From Sphingomonas tagetis (GTDB lineage: Bacteria; Pseudomonadota; Alphaproteobacteria; Sphingomonadales; Sphingomonadaceae), in the NCBI RefSeq assembly GCF_024211275.1, contig NZ_JAMLDX010000006.1, positions 62,001 to 126,000 on the forward strand: a stretch of 64,000 nt of DNA. The letters are read 5' to 3'. Of the stretch, positions 56,881-64,000 are shown one piece after another. Under the pieces are notes generated by a model, which saw nothing but the letters and a program-made list of their open reading frames with translations, had not been told where the DNA came from and searched no databases. Both the position numbers and the translations under genes were made by a program. Position 1 is the stretch's first letter; each line of letters opens with the position of its first letter.

Positions 56881-56939
56881 CCGTCCGTCCCGACCGAAGT
56901 CGACGGACAATGTATCTCGACTTCGCTCGACACGAACGG
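56881..56939. repeat. imperfect 23-bp inverted repeat between trpC and moaC
   Basis: CCGTCCGTCCCGACCGAAGT... (56881-56903) and its near complement (56917-56939) pair with four mismatches around a 13-base loop. The core CGACCGAAGTCGA / TCGACTTCGCTCG resembles short intergenic repeats common in sphingomonads. It fills most of the trpC-moaC gap and may act as a terminator or transcript-end element. Confidence 0.7.
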
Positions 56940-56952
56940 TTAGGTCCAGTCG

Positions 56953-57432
56953 ATGACCGACCTCACCCATCTCGACGACACCGGTGCCGCGCGCATGGTC
57001 GATGTCGGCGCCAAGGCCGAGACGCAGCGCGAAGCCACCGCCACCGGCCGGATCGACATGAGCGAAGCCGCCGCCGCCGCGATCCGCGACGGCCTCGTGA
57101 AGAAGGGGGACGTCCTCGCCGTCGCGCGCATCGCCGGGATCTTGGCGGCGAAGAAGACCAGCGACCTCATCCCGCTCTGCCACCCGCTCGCGATCAGTAA
57201 GGTCACGCTCGACCTCGTCCCCGACGAAACCGGCGTAACCGCCACCGCCACCGTCGCGCTCACGGGGCGCACCGGTGTCGAGATGGAAGCGCTCACCGCG
57301 GTCTCCGTCGCGCTGCTCACCGTCTATGACATGGCCAAGGCGATCGACAAGGACATGAGGATCGGCGGCATCCGCCTGCTCGCCAAGACCGGCGGCAAGT
57401 CCGGCGAGTGGACTGCGCAGACCGGCGGCTGA
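56953..57432 (+). CDS. moaC: cyclic pyranopterin monophosphate synthase
   Basis: The 159-residue enzyme starts [20 protein letters not shown] and shows [40 protein letters not shown] and [20 protein letters not shown], the catalytic lysine and substrate loops of MoaC. It converts the MoaA product to cyclic pyranopterin in molybdenum cofactor synthesis. moeA lies two genes on, with a PilZ gene between. Confidence 0.97.
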   Translation: MTDLTHLDDTGAARMVDVGAKAETQREATATGRIDMSEAAAAAIRDGLVKKGDVLAVARIAGILAAKKTSDLIPLCHPLAISKVTLDLVPDETGVTATATVALTGRTGVEMEALTAVSVALLTVYDMAKAIDKDMRIGGIRLLAKTGGKSGEWTAQTGG

Positions 57433-57528
57433 CTGCGGCCGTTGAAGGTAAACGCGGCCTCCACCCTGAAAACTTAACGAATCTTGACGCCTTCGGCCCG
57501 ATTCTTGCCGGACCATCTCGGGGGCAAC

Positions 57529-58470
57529 ATGACTATTCCGGCGCGTTCGGCGATCTTTTCGCTGTCCAATGAACTCGATTCCTCTCCGCCCGGCGCACCC
57601 GAGGACGCTGCTCCCGCCCTGTTGTCAGGCCCCGACGGCAAGCGCGACTGTTTCGTCCACCGCATCACCTCGGGCGGACTCAGCCTCACCGTCACCGGCC
57701 CGGTCAGCCATGGCGAGCGCGCCACGATCGAGCTGCCCTTCGGCCTCGCCGCCGAGGGCTGGATCGACGGCCACGACCCCGCCCGGCTCGCCTTTCGCTT
57801 CGATCAACCGCTGGACGTGGTCGGTGCGCTTGCGCGGTGCCTCGCCGCCTTGCCCGCCGAGCGCCGCCAGATGCCGCGCATCGAGCTGCGCCAGCGGCTA
57901 TGCGTCCGCCATTCGGGCCAGGCCGATTTCGGCTGGACTCGCAACCTCTCGCCCGCTGGCATCGGCATCGAGACGCGCGCCCCGCTCGCCGTTGGCGAAG
58001 CGGTCGAACTGACGCTCGACGGCCTGCGCCCGCTGGTCGGCGAGGTGCGCTGGACCGAACGCGGCCAGGCCGGCGTCGCCTTTGCGGAGGAGCTTGGCTG
58101 GCAGACGCTGATGCCGTGGCTACGCAAGGTCGCCAACAGCACCCCGCGCGCCGCTACCCCCACCATCGATCTGCCCCCGTCCGCGCTCGGCGCGGTCAAG
58201 GACGCGCTGCGGCTCGACCTGCCGACGCACGTCCGTTCTGGCGTGAGCTGGTGGAACGCCCAGCTCTCCGCGCTCAGCAACGCGCTGGTCGAGTTCGAGA
58301 GCGCGACCGAATTCGCCCCGCTCTCGTCGCTGTGGATGTCGCTGCCCGAGATCGGCGGCTGGCCGATCCGCGTGATCGAATGCCATGGCGCCCGCCACAT
58401 CGCCGAATTCCGCGTGCCGCTGCGCCCGCACGAGATGGCGAAACTGACCGAGGCCGTGCGCCCGCGCTGA
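57529..58470 (+). CDS. PilZ-domain protein, probable c-di-GMP binder
   Basis: The 313-residue protein starts MTIPARSAIFSLSNELDSSP, with GGGGG upstream. A first half-PilZ-like region (HRITSGGLSLTVTGPVSHGE) lacks the arginine motif. A second region has RIELR (residues 117-121, RxxxR) and NLSPAG (139-144, D/NxSxxG), the c-di-GMP-binding pair, followed by PLVGEVRWTERGQAGVAFAE. A helical C-domain of about 120 residues follows. It may link c-di-GMP to motility or surface traits; the partner is unknown. It sits between moaC and moeA with no evident functional tie. Confidence 0.82.
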   Translation: MTIPARSAIFSLSNELDSSPPGAPEDAAPALLSGPDGKRDCFVHRITSGGLSLTVTGPVSHGERATIELPFGLAAEGWIDGHDPARLAFRFDQPLDVVGALARCLAALPAERRQMPRIELRQRLCVRHSGQADFGWTRNLSPAGIGIETRAPLAVGEAVELTLDGLRPLVGEVRWTERGQAGVAFAEELGWQTLMPWLRKVANSTPRAATPTIDLPPSALGAVKDALRLDLPTHVRSGVSWWNAQLSALSNALVEFESATEFAPLSSLWMSLPEIGGWPIRVIECHGARHIAEFRVPLRPHEMAKLTEAVRPR

Positions 58471-58511
58471 GCGCTCGACCCGGTGCGGGCAGCGCGCTAA
58501 CGCTTCCCGCC

Positions 58512-59696
58512 ATGGCCGATCTCCTTCCCGTCGCCGAGGCGCAAACCCGCCTGCTCGCGCTCGCTCCTGCGCTGCCGGTCGAGCACGCGCCGCTGCGCGA
58601 GGCGGCCGGGCGCTGGGCCGCCGAGCCGGTCATCGCGCGCCGCACCCAGCCCGAGCTGCCGCTCTCGGCGATGGACGGCTATGCGATCCGTTTTGCTGAC
58701 ATGCCCGGCCCGTGGCAGATGATCGGCGAGAGCGCAGCCGGACGGCCCTTTGCCGGCGAGGCCGCCGCCGGGCAGGCCGTCCGCATCTTCACCGGGGCGG
58801 CGCTGCCGCCGGGCACGGACACGGTGCTGGTGCAGGAGGAAGCGGCGCGCGACGGCGCCGCGCTGATGCTCGATAGCGAAGGTCCGGCCTTTTTGGGCCG
58901 CAACGTCCGCGAGGCCGGTCTCGATTTCCGTGAGGGCGAGACGCTGATCGAGGCCGGTCAGCGCCTCACCCCGGCGCGCATCGCCATCGCTGCGACGGCG
59001 GGCCATGCCACCCTTCCCGTCCGCCGCCGCATCCGCATCGCCATCGCCGCGACCGGCGACGAGCTGCGCGCACCGGGCGAACCGCTCGCCCCCGGCCAGC
59101 TCCCCGAAAGCAACGGCACGATGCTCGCGGCACAGCTCGCCGACCTGCCGGTCGATCTCATCGATCTCGGCATCCTGCCCGACCGGCAGGACATACTCGA
59201 AGCCGCCTTCCGCGCGATCCGCGCCGACATCCTCGTCACCACCGGGGGTGCTTCGGTCGGCGATCACGACCTCGTCCGCCCGGCGCTCCAGGCAGCCGGG
59301 GCGGCAATCGATTTCTGGAAGGTCGCAATCCGCCCGGGCAAACCGCTGATGGCGGGACGGCTAGGCGACGCCATCGTGCTCGGCCTGCCCGGCAACCCGG
59401 TCTCCGCCTTCGTCACCGCGACCCTGTTCCTGCGCCCGCTGATCGCGCACCTCGCCGGCGCCGCCGAACCGCTGCCGCGCACCGTCCCCGCGATCCTCGG
59501 CGAGCCGCTCCCCGCCAACGGCCCACGTGCCGACTATATGCGCGCCGCGCACCGCGACGGACGGGTGGTCGCGGCGGCGATCCAGGACAGCTCGATGCTG
59601 CGCACGCTCGCCCGCGCCGACTGTCTGATCGTGCGCCAGCCGCACGCGCCGGCGGCACAACCGGGCAACACGGTGGAAATCCTACAGATCGCTTGA
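58512..59696 (+). CDS. moeA: molybdopterin molybdenumtransferase
   Basis: The 394-residue enzyme starts MADLLPVAEAQTRLLALAPA. Motifs are RTQPELPLSAMDGYAIRFAD, AVRIFTGAALPPGTDTVLVQ, IAATGDELRAPGEPLAPGQL, LVTTGGASVGDHDLVRPAL and VLGLPGNPVSAFVTATLFL. It inserts molybdate into adenylylated molybdopterin. The ATG at 58512 gives the normal start; the frame stays open far upstream into the PilZ gene. Its stop codon lies within the lexA promoter. Confidence 0.95.
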   Translation: MADLLPVAEAQTRLLALAPALPVEHAPLREAAGRWAAEPVIARRTQPELPLSAMDGYAIRFADMPGPWQMIGESAAGRPFAGEAAAGQAVRIFTGAALPPGTDTVLVQEEAARDGAALMLDSEGPAFLGRNVREAGLDFREGETLIEAGQRLTPARIAIAATAGHATLPVRRRIRIAIAATGDELRAPGEPLAPGQLPESNGTMLAAQLADLPVDLIDLGILPDRQDILEAAFRAIRADILVTTGGASVGDHDLVRPALQAAGAAIDFWKVAIRPGKPLMAGRLGDAIVLGLPGNPVSAFVTATLFLRPLIAHLAGAAEPLPRTVPAILGEPLPANGPRADYMRAAHRDGRVVAAAIQDSSMLRTLARADCLIVRQPHAPAAQPGNTVEILQIA

Positions 59697-59736
59697 CACA
59701 TCTCGGGAACAAGGCGTAAACGTTCCGCGTCTGTTC
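59693..59736 (+). promoter_or_regulatory. lexA promoter with alphaproteobacterial SOS box
   Basis: TTGACA (59693-59698) overlaps the moeA stop and is followed after 17 bases by GTAAAC (59716-59721), a weak -10. Directly after it lies GTTC-CGCGTCT-GTTC (59722-59736), an exact GTTC-N7-GTTC LexA box as defined in alphaproteobacteria. LexA bound here would cover the transcription start and repress its own gene. Confidence 0.85.
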
Positions 59737-59753
59737 TGGATGGAGGACGTCCG

Positions 59754-60428
59754 ATGCTTACGAAGAAGCAGCATGAGCTGATCTGCTTCATTTCCGACCG
59801 GTTGAACGAGACCGGCGTGTCGCCTTCGTTCGAGGAGATGAAGGAGGCGCTCGACCTGAAGTCCAAGTCCGGCGTGCATCGGCTGATCTCGGCGCTCGAG
59901 GAGCGCGGCTTCCTGCGCCGTCTCGCCAATCGTGCGCGCGCGCTCGAAGTGATCAAGATGCCCGAGCGCGGCGAGACGAAGAAGCCCGCCGCCCCGGCCA
60001 AGGACAATGTGGTCACGCTGGCGCGCCCTGCGGCTCGGCCCGCCAACGACGTGATCGAAATCCCGCTGCACGGTCGCATCGCGGCCGGTGTGCCGATCGA
60101 GGCGCTCGAAGGTTCGACGATGCTGCCCGTCCCCGCTGCGCTGCTCGGCTCGGGCGAGCATTATGCGCTCGAAGTCGCCGGTGACTCGATGGTCGAGGCC
60201 GGTATCTTCGACGGCGATTATGCGCTGATCCGCCGCCAGGAAACGGCGCGCGATGGCGAGATCGTCGTGGCGCTGATCGAGGACGCCGAGGCGACACTCA
60301 AATATTTCCGCAACGAAGGCTCGATGGTCCGGCTCGACCCGGCCAACCGCGCCTATGACCCGCAGCGCTACCGCCCGGATCAGGTGCGCGTGCAGGGCAA
60401 GCTCGCGGGATTGCTGCGCCGCTACTAA
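59754..60428 (+). CDS. lexA: SOS repressor LexA
   Basis: The 224-residue repressor starts [20 protein letters not shown] with GGAGG before the ATG. A winged-helix N-domain ([20 protein letters not shown]) is followed by a linker and the S24 protease domain. The cleavage site is A111-G112 in [10 protein letters not shown], the nucleophile is S145 in [10 protein letters not shown], and the lysine is K183 in [10 protein letters not shown]. RecA filaments trigger self-cleavage and turn on the SOS genes. It carries the SOS box at 59722-59736, so it is self-regulated. Confidence 0.97.
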   Translation: MLTKKQHELICFISDRLNETGVSPSFEEMKEALDLKSKSGVHRLISALEERGFLRRLANRARALEVIKMPERGETKKPAAPAKDNVVTLARPAARPANDVIEIPLHGRIAAGVPIEALEGSTMLPVPAALLGSGEHYALEVAGDSMVEAGIFDGDYALIRRQETARDGEIVVALIEDAEATLKYFRNEGSMVRLDPANRAYDPQRYRPDQVRVQGKLAGLLRRY

Positions 60429-60448
60429 GCGACATCGGGAGAGCCAGG

Positions 60449-60856
60449 ATGACCCTGACCGGTGGCTGTCATTGCGGCGCGATCCGCTATTCGCTCGAAG
60501 GCGATCCGCTGCATGGCGGGCAGGCGCTGTGCCATTGCTCGGACTGCCGCCGCTCGGCCGGCGCGCCGATGGTCGGGTGGGCGATGTTCGCCACGAACGC
60601 GCTGAGTGTCACTCGGGGCGAGGCGCGCGAATATGCCTCGTCCGACCATGGCCGCCGCTGGTTCTGCGAAACCTGCGGCACCGGCCTGTTCTACCGCAAC
60701 GCGCAGAACCTGCCCGGGCTGGTCGACATCCAGGCCGCGACGCTCGACGATCCCGACGCAATCCCCGCCGTCGCGCACATCCAGACCGCCGAGCGCATCG
60801 GCTGGATGAAGAACACGCATCAAGTGCCCGAATTCGAGCGCTTCCCGGGGCCGTGA
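60449..60856 (+). CDS. GFA-family (glutathione-dependent formaldehyde-activating-like) zinc protein
   Basis: The 135-residue protein starts MTLTGGCHCGAIRYSLEGDP. The GFA fold is marked by cysteines in GGCHCGAIRYSL, ALCHCSDCRRSAGAPMVGWA and WFCETCGTGLFY, which bind two zinc ions. The family is named after a formaldehyde-activating protein, but most members have no proven activity. It begins 20 bases after lexA, and its last 37 bases overlap the convergent comEC relic. Confidence 0.9.
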   Translation: MTLTGGCHCGAIRYSLEGDPLHGGQALCHCSDCRRSAGAPMVGWAMFATNALSVTRGEAREYASSDHGRRWFCETCGTGLFYRNAQNLPGLVDIQAATLDDPDAIPAVAHIQTAERIGWMKNTHQVPEFERFPGP

Positions 60857-61728
60857 GGCCGCGGCGCCATTACCTTCACGGGCGCGAGCCAGGGGTGCCG
60901 GTCGCCCGGTCGTCGCACCGTCCGCACCGTCCCGCCGGCAAAGGTGATCGTCAGCCCACCGCTCTTCGCCAGCGCTGCCCGGTCCAACTTCAGCCATTTG
61001 GGCTTGCAACCCGGTGGCAGCCGCCGGTCCGCCACCACGATATCGACCGAGCGGCACAGCGCGATCACTTCTTCCCACGGCAACATATAGTCGCTCCGCG
61101 TCGCCGCGATCCGCCACCGCCGCCCGCCGCGCTCGACCGCCACCACGCACACATCCGGCGAACAGCGCGCGCCATCCTGCTCGGCCAGCGCGGGTAGTTC
61201 GCTGTCGACCCCGCCATTCTCCGCCAGCATGTCGCGCACATAATCGCCCGCCCGGTCGCGCAGCAGCGCCATCGCTCCCGCGTCGGTGCGGATCGCCAGA
61301 TGCCGCCCGTCGCCAGTGACCAGCAGGTCCGGCGTCGGCGTCGCCAGCGCCCACAGCGCGCCAATCGCGGCCGGCACCAGCCCGGCAAACCGCACGCGCG
61401 TCCGCCACAAAGCGAACCATAGCCCGCCCGCCACCATTGTCAGGAACGCGCCCGCCGTCACCACCCGCGCCGCGCGCCCGCCATCGCTCGCCGCCAGCCC
61501 CGCGACCGCCAGTGCCAGCGCACCCAGCACCGCCGCGCCCCAGCGCATCGCATCGGGCAGCGCGAACCATGCGGCGATCCCCGCCCCCAGCATCACGGGC
61601 ACCCACAGGAACAGCTGCCCGCGCTCGGCCTCCAGCCAGGCCTCGATCCCCGCCCGGAATCGCAACCGCCCCGCGATTTGAAGCGGCCCGAACCCCGTGC
61701 TAGGGGCGCTCGGGGCTGTACTGGCCAT
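60820..61728 (-). CDS. comEC: ComEC/Rec2 relic with a large internal in-frame deletion
   Basis: The 302-residue frame joins the N-terminus of ComEC ([20 protein letters not shown] followed by a helix [10 protein letters not shown]) to its C-terminal metallo-lactamase-like end ([56 protein letters not shown]). A full ComEC of this group is about 700 residues. The central competence domain with its transmembrane channel and most of the lactamase core are missing, with the junction near residues 85-105. The frame is open, so a short membrane protein could be made, but it cannot be a DNA-uptake channel. Position next to lexA and gltX is the usual comEC place as I recall it. The assignment rests on remembered family sequence. 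Confidence 0.68.
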   Translation of the reverse strand: MASTAPSAPSTGFGPLQIAGRLRFRAGIEAWLEAERGQLFLWVPVMLGAGIAAWFALPDAMRWGAAVLGALALAVAGLAASDGGRAARVVTAGAFLTMVAGGLWFALWRTRVRFAGLVPAAIGALWALATPTPDLLVTGDGRHLAIRTDAGAMALLRDRAGDYVRDMLAENGGVDSELPALAEQDGARCSPDVCVVAVERGGRRWRIAATRSDYMLPWEEVIALCRSVDIVVADRRLPPGCKPKWLKLDRAALAKSGGLTITFAGGTVRTVRRPGDRHPWLAPVKVMAPRPHGPGKRSNSGT

Positions 61729-61755
61729 CGATCACCAGCTTGGAAGGACGCGCGG

Positions 61756-63186
61756 TTGAGCGCAAGTTTTGAACCGGCCCACGGTGCCGCTATCGTCACG
61801 CGCTTCGCTCCGTCACCGACGGGCTTCCTGCACATCGGCGGCGCGCGCACCGCGTTGTTCAACTGGCTGTTCGCGCGCCATCATGGCGGCAAGTTCCTGC
61901 TGCGGATCGAGGATACCGACCGCGCCCGCTCGACCGAGCCTGCGATCGCGGCGATCCTCGACGGCATGCGCTGGCTTGGGCTCGATTGGGACGGCGACGA
62001 GGTTTATCAGTTCGCCCGCGCCGCGCGTCACGCTGAAGTCGCCCACGCCATGCTCGAATCCGGCCACGCTTACCGCTGCTGGATGAGCCAGGACGAGATC
62101 GCCGCGCAGCGCGAGGAAGCGCAGGCCGCCAAGAAGCCCTATCGCATCCGCAGCCCCTGGCGCAACCGCACCGACGGCCCGCTCGATCAGCCGCACGTCG
62201 TCCGCATCCGCGCCGAGCGTGACGGCGCGACCACGGTCCGCGACCTCGTCCAGGGCGAGGTGACCGTCCAGAATGCCGAACTGGACGACATGATCCTGCT
62301 GCGCTCTGACGGCACGCCGACCTATATGCTGGCGGTGGTGGTCGATGACCACGACATGGGCGTCACCCATGTCATCCGCGGCGACGATCACCTCAACAAC
62401 GCCTTCCGCCAGCTGACCATCATCCGTGCGATGGGCTGGCCCGAGCCGACCTATGCGCACATCCCGCTGATCCACGGCGCGGACGGGGCGAAGCTCTCCA
62501 AGCGCCATGGTGCGCTCGGTGTCGAGGCGTATCGCGACGAACTGGGCGTCCTGCCCGAAGCGCTGTTCAACCACTTGCTCCGCCTCGGCTGGGGCCATGG
62601 CGACGCCGAGATCATCAACCGCGCACAGGCGATCGAATGGTTCACGCTCGACGGCGTCGGCAAGAGCCCGTCGCGCTTCGATCTCAAGAAGCTCGACAGC
62701 CTCAACGGCCATTACATCCGCGCCGCCGACGATGCGCGACTCGCCGAACTCTCGGCACCATTCCTACCCTTCGAATCGACGCTCGAGCAGCGTGAACTAC
62801 TGCAACGCAGCATGCGCGCATTGAAGCCGCGCGCCGCGAATCTCCTTGAAATCGCAGACGGCGCGGCCTTTCTCTTTCGCACTCGCCCCCTTGAAATGGA
62901 CGCAGATGCACAAGCTCTGCTAGGGGGCGATGCACAAAGCCTTTTGGGCCAGCTCCACGCCGCACTTGACGCGGTCGCAGACTGGAATACGGAAGCGCTC
63001 GAAACGGCGGTACGCCAGGTGGCGGAGTCGGCGGGGGTCAAATTGGGGGCGGTGGCACAGCCGCTCCGCGCGGCGCTCACAGGGCGGCGCACATCCCCCG
63101 GCATCTTCGACGTCCTCGTCCTTTTGGGGCGCGAGGAAAGCCTGGGCCGGATTGCCGATCAGGTTACGGCCTCCCCGGGCGAGTGA
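61756..63186 (+). CDS. gltX: glutamyl-tRNA synthetase
   Basis: The 476-residue enzyme starts at a TTG with [27 protein letters not shown] lies eight bases upstream. The HIGH-type motif is [19 protein letters not shown] (residues 21-39), [19 protein letters not shown] follows, and the KMSKS-type motif is KLSKR at 246-250. It charges tRNA-Glu. The anticodon-binding C-domain is complete. It is divergent from the comEC relic by 27 bp. Confidence 0.96.
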   Translation: MSASFEPAHGAAIVTRFAPSPTGFLHIGGARTALFNWLFARHHGGKFLLRIEDTDRARSTEPAIAAILDGMRWLGLDWDGDEVYQFARAARHAEVAHAMLESGHAYRCWMSQDEIAAQREEAQAAKKPYRIRSPWRNRTDGPLDQPHVVRIRAERDGATTVRDLVQGEVTVQNAELDDMILLRSDGTPTYMLAVVVDDHDMGVTHVIRGDDHLNNAFRQLTIIRAMGWPEPTYAHIPLIHGADGAKLSKRHGALGVEAYRDELGVLPEALFNHLLRLGWGHGDAEIINRAQAIEWFTLDGVGKSPSRFDLKKLDSLNGHYIRAADDARLAELSAPFLPFESTLEQRELLQRSMRALKPRAANLLEIADGAAFLFRTRPLEMDADAQALLGGDAQSLLGQLHAALDAVADWNTEALETAVRQVAESAGVKLGAVAQPLRAALTGRRTSPGIFDVLVLLGREESLGRIADQVTASPGE

Positions 63187-63214
63187 ACCGAAGGCTGAAG
63201 AAAGGACGATGCCA

Positions 63215-64000
63215 ATGACCGACTCCACCCTCAATTTCGCCGGCAAGGATTATCCGGTTCGACAGGGCAGCGTCGGTCCGGAGGTCGTCGATATCCGCAA
63301 GCTCTATGCCAATACGGGCATGTTCACCTATGACCCGGGCTTCACCTCGACCGCCTCGTGCGAATCGGGGCTGACCTATATCGATGGCGATGCGGGCGTG
63401 CTGCTTCATCGCGGCTACCCGATCGATCAGCTCGCCGAACAGTCGAGCTTCATGGAAGTCGCCTATCTGCTGCTCAACCACGAGCTGCCGAGCAAGGCCG
63501 AGCTCGAAAAGTTCACCTACACGATCAGCCGCCACACGATGCTGCACGAGCAGCTGGCTACCTTCTATCGCGGCTTCCGCCGCGACGCGCACCCGATGGC
63601 GATCATGTGCGGCGTGGTCGGCGCGCTCTCGGCCTTCTACCACGACTCGACCGACATTTCCGACCCGCACCAGCGCATGGTCGCGTCGCACCGGCTGATC
63701 GCGAAGATGCCGACGATCGCGGCGATGGCCTACAAATACTCGATCGGTCAGCCCTTCCTCTATCCGGACAATTCGCTGTCCTACACCGGCAACTTCCTGC
63801 GCATGACCTTCGGCGTCCCGGCCGAGGCGTATGAGGTCGATCCGGTGATCGAATCGGCGATGGACAAGATCTTCATCCTGCACGCCGATCACGAGCAGAA
63901 CGCCTCGACCTCGACCGTGCGCCTTGCAGGGTCTTCGGGCGCCAATCCGTTCGCGTGCATCGCGGCGGGCATCGCCTGTCTCTGGGGTCCGGCACATGGC
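63215..64000 (+). CDS. gltA: citrate synthase, N-terminal part (cut by window edge)
   Basis: The first 262 codons of a type II citrate synthase are present, starting [26 protein letters not shown] at 63201-63206 favours the ATG at 63215 over 63209. Motifs include [60 protein letters not shown] and, at the window edge, CLWGPAHG with an active-site histidine. It condenses oxaloacetate and acetyl-CoA. It follows gltX by 28 bp. Confidence 0.97.
   Translation, partial: MTDSTLNFAGKDYPVRQGSVGPEVVDIRKLYANTGMFTYDPGFTSTASCESGLTYIDGDAGVLLHRGYPIDQLAEQSSFMEVAYLLLNHELPSKAELEKFTYTISRHTMLHEQLATFYRGFRRDAHPMAIMCGVVGALSAFYHDSTDISDPHQRMVASHRLIAKMPTIAAMAYKYSIGQPFLYPDNSLSYTGNFLRMTFGVPAEAYEVDPVIESAMDKIFILHADHEQNASTSTVRLAGSSGANPFACIAAGIACLWGPAHG

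Noticed and set aside
60425..61606. A 393-codon frame on the minus strand overlapping the GFA gene and the comEC relic
   Set aside because: It is glycine/arginine-rich without domains, while the alternative frames show clear GFA and ComEC motifs.

Overview
The window is a 64 kb piece of a GC-rich, gene-dense chromosome. It looks like an alphaproteobacterium of the Sphingomonadales, close to Sphingomonas. The reasons are the gene families and orders (lptD-surA-pdxA-rsmA; pckA divergent from chvI-chvG-hprK-rapZ-EIIA-HPr; gltX-comEC-lexA), the alphaproteobacterial LexA box GTTC-N7-GTTC in front of lexA, a large TonB-dependent receptor, and heavy use of GTG/TTG starts with four-base stop/start overlaps. 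No rRNA, tRNA, CRISPR array, insertion sequence, prophage or replication origin was seen. No stretch longer than 300 bases lacks a gene; the longest gaps are 7776-8065 (promoter, operator and terminator), 17173-17441 (tandem repeat array) and 42315-42546 (pckA/chvI control region).

Layout. 1-10.4 kb is a catabolic island: three acyl-CoA dehydrogenases, a regulator with two TetR domains in one chain, a secreted orphan, a TonB-dependent receptor and a frameshifted spinster-type MFS carrier. Together they suggest uptake and CoA-linked oxidation of a hydrophobic or carboxylic substrate. 10.5-18.7 kb holds a TetA-like MFS pump, a YfcG-like GST, ndk, a small membrane protein, an EF-hand/two-component cluster, an acyl-CoA thioesterase whose 3' end is repeated in tandem, and holC. 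18.8-29.4 kb carries pepA, the envelope/rRNA-maturation run lptD-surA-pdxA-rsmA, a TPR protein, an RsmB-like methyltransferase, a zinc-ribbon orphan and a proline-rich TonB-like protein. 29.4-40.7 kb has a hybrid sensor kinase, a membrane protein, guaB, a CitE-like lyase, a stomatin/NfeD pair, a methyltransferase, a DUF885 lipoprotein and small unknowns.

40.7-48.7 kb is the conserved carbon/envelope signalling block: pckA faces chvI-chvG, followed by hprK, rapZ, a mannose-type EIIA and HPr. A VapBC toxin-antitoxin pair has landed between ptsH and a SpoU-family rRNA methyltransferase. 48.7-64 kb carries cysS, a DUF1800/DUF1501 secreted pair, a 2-hydroxyacid dehydrogenase, trpG-trpD-trpC, moaC, a PilZ protein, moeA, lexA, a GFA-family protein, a comEC relic with a large internal deletion, gltX and the start of gltA.

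Most genes are ordinary housekeeping genes. No unmistakably new multi-gene system was found. The most unusual features are non-coding: a five-unit tandem array copied from the 3' end of a thioesterase gene, a family of long GC-rich intergenic hairpins present twice, a perfect 15-bp stem that buries a start codon downstream of pckA, and candidate operators and general-stress promoters. Two genes are visibly broken or remodelled, the MFS carrier at 3631-4928 and comEC at 60820-61728. All calls rest on reading the sequence and on remembered family knowledge; no search was run.
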